Positions 37,525 through 42,654 of a stretch of 42,654 nucleotides of DNA are shown here, piece after piece (position 1 is the stretch's first letter; the number at the start of each line of letters is the position of its first letter). The DNA comes from a virus. The position numbers were made by a program, and so were the translations under genes. Location of the stretch: IMG/VR virus record IMGVR_UViG_3300046683_000404, positions 1 through 42,654 of that record. One strand, 5' to 3'. Under the pieces are notes generated by a model. That model made no database searches. It saw only the letters and a program-made list of their open reading frames with translations, and was not told the origin of the DNA.

Positions 37525-37576
37525 GATGTGTCCCAGTCCCGGCTTCGTGAACCCGAAAGATGGGTTGAGACACATC
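37525..37576. promoter_or_regulatory. Candidate attachment site (attP-like) next to the integrase
   Basis: A 52-bp imperfect inverted repeat: GATGTGTC (37525-37532) and GACACATC (37569-37576) with further matches inward (C-CA-CC and CTTTCG/GCTTCG). It is 20 bp from the integrase start, as in phiC31-type phages. Its centre lies at 37550-37551 (AA on this strand). Size and symmetry fit a serine-integrase attP. In an integrated prophage the site should be split into two hybrid halves, so an intact symmetric site would favour a free genome. Not proven. Confidence 0.45.
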
Positions 37577-37825
37577 AAGATGAGGGTGACCGTAGGTGAC
37601 CGACGAAAAATGGCCGAGAAGGGTGGGCACCAGTGCCCACCCCCGGCGGTGACCTGCGTTTTTCCCGGTAGCAGGAAGAATCACTGCCGACATTGAGTCG
37701 GTCTGTCGCGCGAGTGTCCACAGACCTCCAGGGCGAAGGTCTGTCCCCGGACATGGGTCGGCCCCCACCGCCGGGCTTGGATGCGGTGGGGGCCTTGCCG
37801 CCCTCGGGGGATGGGCGGCCGTTGG
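37577..37825. other. Non-coding stretch beyond the att site
   Basis: GGTGACCG occurs twice, at 37585 and 37595. A 22-bp palindrome with arms GGGTGGGCAC and GTGCCCACCC and a 2-nt centre lies at 37621-37642, operator-like. A strong 12-bp hairpin is at 37760-37794. No gene is convincing in this stretch; a minus-strand ORF 37502-37768 is rejected. Confidence 0.55.
37760..37794 (-). terminator. Terminator of the accessory genes
   Basis: GGCCCCCACCGC (37760-37771) pairs with GCGGTGGGGGCC (37783-37794) over 12 bp around an 11-nt loop, 32 bp downstream of the 73-aa gene. Confidence 0.75.
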
Positions 37826-38047
37826 TTACCGCCCGCGCGCCGTCAAGGGGGTGCTGCGGCGCGCGGGCGGCGTTTCTGGTGCCGGTTGTTCAGGCGGGCA
37901 CTGCTCGGGGTCCTCGTGGAAGATCAGGCGTATGTCCGCAGTGGACTGACGGGCGATCCAGCGGACGATGCCGTTCTCGGCGTGCTGGCCGCATGCCGCG
38001 CAGGGCCCGGAGTCGCGTTGGGGCTCGGCGTCCCACATCGGGCTCAT
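37826..38047 (-). CDS. Small CxxC accessory protein, 73 aa
   Basis: MSPMWDAEPQRDSGPCAACG, then QHAENGIVRWIARQSTADIR and LIFHEDPEQCPPEQPAPE: a CxxC pair, a conserved-looking ENGIVRWIA/RLIFHEDP segment, and a proline tail. ATG 38047 overlaps the upstream stop as ATGA. Located between the att side and the lysis arm, a typical place for accessory genes. Unknown function. Confidence 0.6.
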   Translation of the reverse strand: MSPMWDAEPQRDSGPCAACGQHAENGIVRWIARQSTADIRLIFHEDPEQCPPEQPAPETPPARRSTPLTARGR

Positions 38048-38226
38048 GAGGGCATCGGTCCCATGCAGCGCGGGCACTCGCACGGTGGGAACACACTGCT
38101 CTGCATCGGCCCGCTGGCGGGCGGGAGACTCCGCGTGACGGCCGGCGTTCGTTCCAGCGTCTGGCGGTCGACCTGGTAGACGCGGACTGTCAGCCCCGGA
38201 CTCGGTTCGCTGCTGTCTGTGGTCAC
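38044..38226 (-). CDS. Small CxxC accessory protein, 60 aa
   Basis: GTG 38226. MTTDSSEPSPGLTVRVYQVD, then RQTLERTPAVTRSLPPASGP and SVFPPCECPRCMGPMPS: a C-terminal CxCxxC. Probably forms a small zinc site; may work with the next gene, to which it is coupled. Divergent from the XRE gene at 38344. Confidence 0.6.
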   Translation of the reverse strand: MTTDSSEPSPGLTVRVYQVDRQTLERTPAVTRSLPPASGPMQSSVFPPCECPRCMGPMPS

Positions 38227-38312
38227 CGTTTCAACATGGCCCGATACGGTGCGTTGCGCGGCGTCGCTGTAGGCGTCAAACCGGCGACATGATGGGCGTC
38301 ATTTCGGTGTCA

Positions 38313-38343
38313 CTCCGGACGCTGCAGGGCTACCGTGATCTGT
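38313..38343 (+). promoter_or_regulatory. Leaderless promoter of the XRE gene
   Basis: -35 GTGTCA (38307-38312 region), 18-bp spacer, -10 TACCGT (38331-38336), 7 nt, then ATG 38344. No ribosome site precedes the ATG. The same 7-nt distance is found for the HTH gene at 26269. Confidence 0.55.
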
Positions 38344-39105
38344 ATGAGCACACCGAACGCCACGCTCCGGGCCGTCCGTATGGGCATGCTCATGAGCCAG
38401 GACGACTTCGCCCGCGCCATCCGCGACGCCGGTACCCGTGTCGGCCAGCCCAACGACGCCAACAAGCGGCTCGTGCAGCGCTGGGAGTCCGGAACCACCA
38501 CCGCACCCCGTCCCGTCTATGCCCGCGCCCTGGAGACCGTCACGGGGCTGCCCATCGAATCCCTTGGCTTCACCATCCCAGTGCCGCAGGCCCGTGTCGC
38601 CGACGACGGCCGCGGCGGCCACGACATGGAATCCTCCCCCGCCGCCGTCACCTCTGCCAGCCCGACACCGCAGCCCGAACCGCTGGGCGCGCGGGGCAAC
38701 TACTCCGGGGTGTGGCTGTCCCGGTACGAGTACTTCTCCAGCGGCCGGGACGCCTCCTACATCGGGCTCCACTACGTGGTGGTCCTGCAGCACGGCAACC
38801 GGCTGACGGTCCGTTCCCTGCCCGGGTCGTCGGACTCGCCGCTGACCATAGACCTGGAGATAGACGGGCACGTCGCCACCGGCACCTGGACCGAGCAGAC
38901 CGCGACCGGCGGCTACTACCGGGGCGCCCGGTACCACGGCGCGATTCAGCTCCTGGTGGAGCCGACAGGGCGCCGCATGTCCGGCAAGTGGGTTGGCTTC
39001 GGCAAGGAGTTCGACGTGAACACCGGCCCGTGGGAACTCGTCTTCCAGGACGCCTCAACGAACCGGGCGACCCTCGACAAGTACAACCACAAGCCCGAGG
39101 CCTGA
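38344..39105 (+). CDS. XRE-type regulator with C-terminal beta-barrel-like domain, 253 aa
   Basis: N-terminal HTH: MSTPNATLRAVRMGMLMSQD, then DFARAIRDAGTRVGQPNDAN and LVQRWESGTTTAPRPVYARA. After a disordered linker (about 85-120) a compact beta-rich domain follows: YSGVWLSRYEYFSSGRDASY, LHYVVVLQHGNRLTVRSLPG, VATGTWTEQTATGGYYRGAR, MSGKWVGFGKEFDVNTGPWE. It resembles a family widespread in Streptomyces elements. The beta domain may sense a ligand. The only plus-strand gene of this arm, so it is likely expressed in the lysogen (a moron). GTG 38335 is an alternative start. Confidence 0.7.
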   Translation: MSTPNATLRAVRMGMLMSQDDFARAIRDAGTRVGQPNDANKRLVQRWESGTTTAPRPVYARALETVTGLPIESLGFTIPVPQARVADDGRGGHDMESSPAAVTSASPTPQPEPLGARGNYSGVWLSRYEYFSSGRDASYIGLHYVVVLQHGNRLTVRSLPGSSDSPLTIDLEIDGHVATGTWTEQTATGGYYRGARYHGAIQLLVEPTGRRMSGKWVGFGKEFDVNTGPWELVFQDASTNRATLDKYNHKPEA

Positions 39106-39120
39106 CTCCGGATACGACGA

Positions 39121-39162
39121 AGCGCCCCATCACTCCGGCACATGCCGAGGTGATGGGGCGCT
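39121..39162. terminator. Terminator between convergent genes
   Basis: AGCGCCCCATCAC (39121-39133) pairs with GTGATGGGGCGCT (39150-39162), with a smaller CGGCA/TGCCG stem in the loop. It lies between the XRE stop and the fibre stop; serves both strands. Confidence 0.8.
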
Positions 39163-39176
39163 GTCGTGTGGGGGGA

Positions 39177-40124
39177 TCAGGCGGACGGTGGGCCCATGTT
39201 GGCCACGAAGAAGAAGCCGTCATAGTCGCCGCCGAAGTAGAGCTTCTGGTTCACGCCGTCGGCCGGGCCCTTGTACGAGAGCACGATGGTGGCGTTGCCG
39301 GAGCCGTCGACCTCGCCGGCCTGGACGATGAACTGGCGCATGCCCGCGATGCCGGTGAACGCGCTCTGTGGGTACATCGGCGCGTAGCCCTCGGTCCGCG
39401 GTGTCGAGGTGCCGGAGCTGGCGTAGCGGGAGACGCCGCCGGCGGCGAGCCTGATGCCGGGGTCGAGGTAGACGACGCCGCCGGTTCGCAGGAATGACGG
39501 GCTCCACCAGATGCGGTCGCCGACGGCCGCCGGGATCGAGCTGCCGATCTCGGTGCCGCCGAAGGTGACGATCGTCCAGGATGCCGCGGCGGCGAGGACG
39601 ACGATGCCCTGGTTGATCCTGCCGTCGTTGCTGACGATGGTCGAGCCACCGCCGCCGGAGGGCATCTGCCAGGTCGCCGTCGTCGCGGACGTGGCGGTAG
39701 GAACCTTGCCTGTCGCCGGCGTCCCGGAGACGACGACGTTGCCGATGTAGCTGGGGTCCTTCAGGACGGTGTACGTGCCGGCCACCGGGTCGGGCACGAC
39801 CACGTCCGCCAGGACGACGGAGGCCGTCGCCTTGGGCAGGGTGACGTAGCGGATCCAGTCGGGTCCATTGGTCAGCATCGCCGTGACCGTGTACGTCCAT
39901 CCGGTGGGGCTCATCCCGGTGGCGTCGGTGGCGACGAGCTGCACGGAGAAGGCGCCGTCGACCAGCGGCACCTCGACGGCGCCGCCGAGCGTCACATCCT
40001 GGGCGCCGATGACCGCCAGGTCCGGGGCGGTGAAGATGAGCTTGCCCTGCATCCACGCCCCGTTGGGCAGCACCAGCGGCTGCCCGGAGGACACGGTGAC
40101 CTTCTCGACGCTGGAGAACGGCAT
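39177..40124 (-). CDS. Tail-fibre-like minor tail protein, 315 aa
   Basis: MPFSSVEKVTVSSGQPLVLP starts a beta-sandwich N-terminus (WTYTVTAMLTNGPDWIRYVT). A linker with VLKDPSYIGNVVVSGTPATG and GKVPTATSATTATWQMPSGG leads to a C-terminal beta domain (ATWTIVTF-like, SSIPAAVGDRIWWSPSFLRT, FIVQAGEVDGSGNATIVLSY). The hinge and TGKVPTATSATTATW motif are common to fibre proteins of actinophages. Likely receptor-binding or virion-surface protein. Start overlaps the collagen-like stop. Confidence 0.7.
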   Translation of the reverse strand: MPFSSVEKVTVSSGQPLVLPNGAWMQGKLIFTAPDLAVIGAQDVTLGGAVEVPLVDGAFSVQLVATDATGMSPTGWTYTVTAMLTNGPDWIRYVTLPKATASVVLADVVVPDPVAGTYTVLKDPSYIGNVVVSGTPATGKVPTATSATTATWQMPSGGGGSTIVSNDGRINQGIVVLAAAASWTIVTFGGTEIGSSIPAAVGDRIWWSPSFLRTGGVVYLDPGIRLAAGGVSRYASSGTSTPRTEGYAPMYPQSAFTGIAGMRQFIVQAGEVDGSGNATIVLSYKGPADGVNQKLYFGGDYDGFFFVANMGPPSA

Positions 40125-40780
40125 CAGAGCCTCCTGTAGGTACCTGTTGCGGCGAGTGCGGCCAGGCCGAGGCCGCCCTCGGTGGGGGTTGGGCTGGGGG
40201 TGTCGTCGCGGTGGCAGGCCAGATAGTCGGGCTGGTCCGGCATGGGCTGCAGCGAATAGCCGTCAGGGCAACTCGGCCCGGCCGGACCACGGTCGCCGGT
40301 GTCGCCCTTCTCGCCCTGCGGCCCGGGGACGGTCGAGTCGGCACCCGGTTCGCCCTGCACCCCTTGCGGGCCCGGGACGGTGGAGTCCGCGCCGGGCTGG
40401 CCTGATGCGCCGGACGGTCCGGGCGACGGGGTGATGGTGGGCGCGTCCTTGCCCGCGGGTCCTGCGGGCCCGGCTGGCCCGGGGATGGGCACGGGGACTT
40501 CCGCGCGGTCGTTGAGGTTCTCGACGGCCTTCGTCGGGTCGGGCGCCACGGGTGTCTTACCGGCGGCCTTCACCTGCTGCCGTAGCGCCCGCACGTCCCC
40601 GGCCAGCGTGCTCACGGCCGTGCCGCGCAGGTCGGCCTCGGTCGCGAGCGAGTTGGCTTTGCGGTCCGCGCCGTCGATGCGCGCCCACGCGAACATCACC
40701 AGACCGGTCAGGCCCAGGAGCCAGCACACGAGGGCGTAGCGCCGCCAGCGGAACGCGAGGAAGCGCTCGGCGGAGGTCAC
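40124..40780 (-). CDS. Membrane-anchored collagen-like protein, 218 aa
   Basis: One TM segment (YALVCWLLGLTGLVMFAWAR), a coiled coil (DLRGTAVSTLAGDVRALRQQ), then Gly-X-Y stretches: GPAGPAGPAGKDAP, GPSGASGQPGADSTVPGPQG and GEPGADSTVPGPQGEKGDTG with two copies of ADSTVPGPQG. A cysteine-containing end (SCPDGYSLQPMPDQPDYLAC) follows. Collagen-like phage proteins trimerise. Here the TM anchor suggests it stays in the host membrane or is a fibre assembly factor (inference). Confidence 0.75.
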   Translation of the reverse strand: MTSAERFLAFRWRRYALVCWLLGLTGLVMFAWARIDGADRKANSLATEADLRGTAVSTLAGDVRALRQQVKAAGKTPVAPDPTKAVENLNDRAEVPVPIPGPAGPAGPAGKDAPTITPSPGPSGASGQPGADSTVPGPQGVQGEPGADSTVPGPQGEKGDTGDRGPAGPSCPDGYSLQPMPDQPDYLACHRDDTPSPTPTEGGLGLAALAATGTYRRL

Positions 40781-41067
40781 GGCAACGTTCCTCCCGGTTG
40801 GATGATGTGGGCGCGAAGCCTGGCGATCTCGACCTGGTCCGCCGCACGGGCGGAGCGCTCCGCCGCCAGCTCGGTGTGCGCGGTGATCAGCTTGTCCTGC
40901 AGGTCGGTGACCTTGCGGTCGAGCCGGTCGCGTTCCTCTTGCAGGTCGCCGGTGAGCGTCGAGTAGCCGTTAATGGCGTTCTCGCCCCGCTTCCCCACGT
41001 AGGTGAACAGGACGCCGCCGGCCCCGGCCGCGAAGGTGAGGACAACTCCGAGGGTCGCGGCGTCCAA
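40777..41067 (-). CDS. TM plus coiled-coil protein of the lysis cassette, 96 aa
   Basis: MDAATLGVVLTFAAGAGGVL gives a single N-terminal membrane segment. A coiled coil from about residue 40 follows (LTGDLQEERDRLDRKVTDLQ). Single TM with a long charged helix fits an actinophage holin-like or pinholin/second-lysis protein (inference). Stop overlaps the collagen-like gene's start. Confidence 0.65.
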   Translation of the reverse strand: MDAATLGVVLTFAAGAGGVLFTYVGKRGENAINGYSTLTGDLQEERDRLDRKVTDLQDKLITAHTELAAERSARAADQVEIARLRAHIIQPGGTLP

Positions 41068-41076
41068 CGTGGTTCC

Positions 41077-41292
41077 TTACTCGACGCGAGGGCTGTGCTT
41101 GGCCTGCCAGCCTGCGAGGAACGTCACCAGCGCCGGAACGACGGAGATGACGAGGGCCTGCAGCCATGCGGGCAGGGGGTTGAGCAGGCTGCTGTCGGCG
41201 ACCACCGAGTTGAGGACGGCGAGCAGCAGGGCTACGACGAAGGTGGCCGCGGTCGCGGACTTCACCTTCTGCTCGATGGGTGCGTTGGCCAT
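41077..41292 (-). CDS. Holin, two TM segments, 71 aa
   Basis: MANAPIEQKVKSATAATFVV, ATFVVALLLAVLNSVVADSS and LQALVISVVPALVTFLAGWQ: two membrane helices joined by a short loop, ending with a basic, charged tail. Position after the lysin is typical. It would form the lesion that releases the endolysin. The start is ATG 41292. Confidence 0.8.
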   Translation of the reverse strand: MANAPIEQKVKSATAATFVVALLLAVLNSVVADSSLLNPLPAWLQALVISVVPALVTFLAGWQAKHSPRVE

Positions 41293-41319
41293 GGGGAGAT
41301 CCGTTTCTGCGGAGAGGGG

Positions 41320-41631
41320 TCAGGCGGTGGGGGTGCCGACGGTGACGTCGACCTTGACGACGGCGGCGGCGATGGCCTGCTGGACGGCGGTCACGACGGC
41401 CGCAGTGTCGACGCCCGAGCCGATGAGCCCGGCCAGTGCGGTGATGGCGGCGGTCTGCGCGGCCTCGTTCGTCTTGATGGCGAGGGTGTCGCCGTGGATG
41501 TGTGCCAGGTAGTACCCGGCGCTGTGCTTGACGGGGTTGCCGCTGGCGTCCTTCTCGGTCAGCGAGCCGATGGTGGTCACCGCGGCGTGGACGGCGGTGA
41601 GTTGGGCGGCCTGCGCGGGGGTGAGTGCCAT
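41320..41631 (-). CDS. Possible short endolysin product from an internal start, 103 aa
   Basis: ATG at 41631 (codon 196 of the lysin; MALTPAQAAQLTAVHAAVTT) is preceded by CTGGAGAAGAC, so GGAG sits five bases upstream. Translation would give only the C-terminal domain. Several endolysins use such an internal start to make a cell-wall-binding subunit that assembles with the full protein (established for other phages). Here only the signals are seen; expression is unproven. Confidence 0.45.
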   Translation of the reverse strand: MALTPAQAAQLTAVHAAVTTIGSLTEKDASGNPVKHSAGYYLAHIHGDTLAIKTNEAAQTAAITALAGLIGSGVDTAAVVTAVQQAIAAAVVKVDVTVGTPTA

Positions 41632-42216
41632 GTCTTCTCCAGGTGTCCACTGGCCGTAGTCGTCGGCCAAGGCGGTGTTGAGGTCGCAGGACACGCCGCC
41701 GATGGTGGCCTGTGCGCCCTGCCGGATGACGGCCCGCGTGTCCCACTTGCCGCCGGACCAGGCGATGGTCTGCCACGCCCACGTCGCCTTGCCGGCGTCG
41801 AGGGTCCGCTTGACGGGGTAGTAGCCGCCGTAGATCCCGACCCGGTCCAGACCGAGCACGGATGCGGCGCCGTCGAAGTACGCGCTGATCGCGGTCTGCT
41901 GGGCTGCGGTGGCGTCGAAGTCGACGGCGAAGTAGATCGGCCGGGAGTCCGGCATGCCGCACGCCGCTGCCTGAGCCGCTGCCGTCTTGGCGTCGGCGGC
42001 GCCAGCTGTCTTGCCGTCCAGGGTGCGCTTGGCGGTGGTCTCCCACACGACGACGCTGGCAATGCCCGCAGCAGCCAGGGCCTCCGCCTCGGCCGCTGAG
42101 AGGCTCTTGCTCGTATCGGTGGACAGATACCGGCAGGCGAACTGCTTGCCTGCGGCCCTCAGGGATGCGGGGCTCGGGTGCGACCAGGCGTAGTCGACGC
42201 CGGGGATGCTGGTCAA
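41320..42216 (-). CDS. Endolysin, DUF1906-like with C-terminal domain, 298 aa
   Basis: TTG start 42216 with AGGGAG upstream. Catalytic N-terminal domain (1-185) of glycoside-hydrolase type: VDYAWSHPSPASLRAAGKQF, CRYLSTDTSKSLSAAEAEAL, VVVWETTAKR, SRPIYFAVDFDATAAQQTAI, DRVGIYGGYYPVKRTLDAGK and WQTIAWSGGKWDTRAVIRQG. A linker (GQWTPGED) leads to a C-terminal helical domain (about 196-298). An internal ATG at 41631 with GGAG five bases upstream is in frame. No signal peptide, so release depends on the holin. Confidence 0.92.
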   Translation of the reverse strand: MTSIPGVDYAWSHPSPASLRAAGKQFACRYLSTDTSKSLSAAEAEALAAAGIASVVVWETTAKRTLDGKTAGAADAKTAAAQAAACGMPDSRPIYFAVDFDATAAQQTAISAYFDGAASVLGLDRVGIYGGYYPVKRTLDAGKATWAWQTIAWSGGKWDTRAVIRQGAQATIGGVSCDLNTALADDYGQWTPGEDMALTPAQAAQLTAVHAAVTTIGSLTEKDASGNPVKHSAGYYLAHIHGDTLAIKTNEAAQTAAITALAGLIGSGVDTAAVVTAVQQAIAAAVVKVDVTVGTPTA

Positions 42217-42226
42217 CGGATGCTCC

Positions 42227-42574
42227 CTAGGTCTGATCGAGCAGGTCGGAGCCGACGATGATGCGGATCACGGCCTGCATCTGCCGGGTCAGCGCCGGGA
42301 CTTGCGCGATGTGGTCGGCGTTCGTCGCAGTCCCGCCGGTCACCTTGGCGAGGTAGGCCGCATTGTTGGTGAACGCGGCACGGGCCGCCGCGAGGAGCGC
42401 CGCCCGGTTCGCCTGCCGGGCGCTGTCGGTCGCCGCTCCGGCCAGCCACGCGATCTCGGTATCGGTGAACGGTCTCTGCTCGACAACCGCCCCGTACAGG
42501 TAGCGGGTGTAGACGCCGGCGTCCGTATCCCACTGCTGCGTGCTGATCGCGTCTCCCGCGGTGATGACCGGCAC
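42227..42574 (-). CDS. Conserved phage protein next to lysin, 115 aa, right copy
   Basis: Same gene as 377-724 with few changes (for example TGGTATNADHIAQVPALTRQ in place of TAGTAVTADHIAQVPALTRQ). GTG 42574 lies one base after the glycine-rich gene's stop. The gene ends at TAG 42227. Unknown function. Confidence 0.8.
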   Translation of the reverse strand: MPVITAGDAISTQQWDTDAGVYTRYLYGAVVEQRPFTDTEIAWLAGAATDSARQANRAALLAAARAAFTNNAAYLAKVTGGTATNADHIAQVPALTRQMQAVIRIIVGSDLLDQT

Positions 42575-42575
42575 G

Positions 42576-42654
42576 TCAGGCCTTGTAGGTGATGACGATG
42601 ACGACGCCGTCGCCGCCCGCCGCGCCGGCAACGGCCGACTGGCTAGGACCGTTG
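42576..42654 (-). CDS. C-terminus of the second glycine-rich tail protein (cut by window edge)
   Basis: The last 26 codons plus stop of a second copy of the 726-1490 gene (ends GDGVVIVITYKA, stop 42576-42578). Bases match the left copy exactly over this stretch. It shows that the right-hand element continues with tail genes beyond the window. Confidence 0.8.
   Translation of the reverse strand, partial: NGPSQSAVAGAAGGDGVVIVITYKA

Larger units (their letters stand above)
41851..42654. repeat. Right copy of the 804-bp direct repeat (partner 1-804)
   Basis: Same segment as 1-804 at a fixed offset of 41,850 bp. Divergence of about 6-7%, clustered rather than even, rules out a simple assembly overlap of one genome. 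It defines the element's period. Confidence 0.9.

Noticed and set aside
37502-37768. 88-aa minus-strand ORF running into the integrase start
   Set aside because: Would cover the inverted repeat and palindrome; sequence has no domain and no ribosome site.
1-42654. tRNA genes, CRISPR arrays, insertion sequences
   Set aside because: No cloverleaf, spaced repeat array or transposase could be recognised.

Overview
The window is one full unit of a temperate, siphovirus-type actinophage, most likely a Streptomyces prophage. The DNA is very GC-rich, with GTG/TTG starts and dense ATGA/GTGA/TGATG stop-start overlaps. Nearly all genes lie on the minus strand, and no host gene is recognisable. Bases 1-804 and 41851-42654 are the same segment twice (offset exactly 41,850 bp, no indels, about 52 substitutions, roughly 93-94% identity), so the window holds one 41.85-kb period plus 804 bp. 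Because the copies differ, this is not a simple circular-assembly overlap. It suggests two related phages in tandem, or a contig joining two variants.

Reading along the minus strand from right to left: lysis and tail-fibre arm (42654 to 39177: endolysin, holin, TM/coiled-coil protein, collagen-like protein, fibre-like protein). Next is a junction with accessory genes (plus-strand XRE regulator at 38344; two small CxxC proteins), a terminator, a candidate att site and a large serine integrase (37505-35988). Then comes a control region (34613-35147) with eight TTGCC boxes and a strong inverted repeat between an XRE repressor and a divergent plus-strand HTH protein. Early genes of mostly unknown function follow (34232-31902), then a prim-pol/helicase replication protein (31905-29236). 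Below it is a 223-bp region with seven GTCSGAC iterons around an AT-rich core, a candidate replication origin. An operon of zinc-binding and HNH proteins follows (29012-26319), then a stand-alone HTH gene with its own leaderless promoter and terminator. Next is an AICE/plasmid-like operon (25939-21003: sigma region-2-like protein, small proteins, DUF2637-like membrane protein, FtsK/TraB-type translocase) and a MerR-like HTH gene.

The late genes run from 20555 to 1: small proteins, HNH endonuclease, small and large terminase, portal, prohead protease, HK97-fold capsid, then a methyltransferase-like and a glycosyltransferase-like gene, connector, tail genes, a frameshifted tail assembly chaperone pair, a 1362-aa tape measure with a lytic transglycosylase domain, minor tail proteins, and the start of the second endolysin copy.

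The most interesting points are: the phage structural genome combined with a prim-pol + FtsK/TraB + DUF2637 module typical of actinobacterial integrative conjugative elements; a possible split sigma factor; an iteron/AT-rich origin; regulator genes that look leaderless; a GGGAAAC frameshift site with a perfect 9-bp stem; and an internal start in the endolysin.
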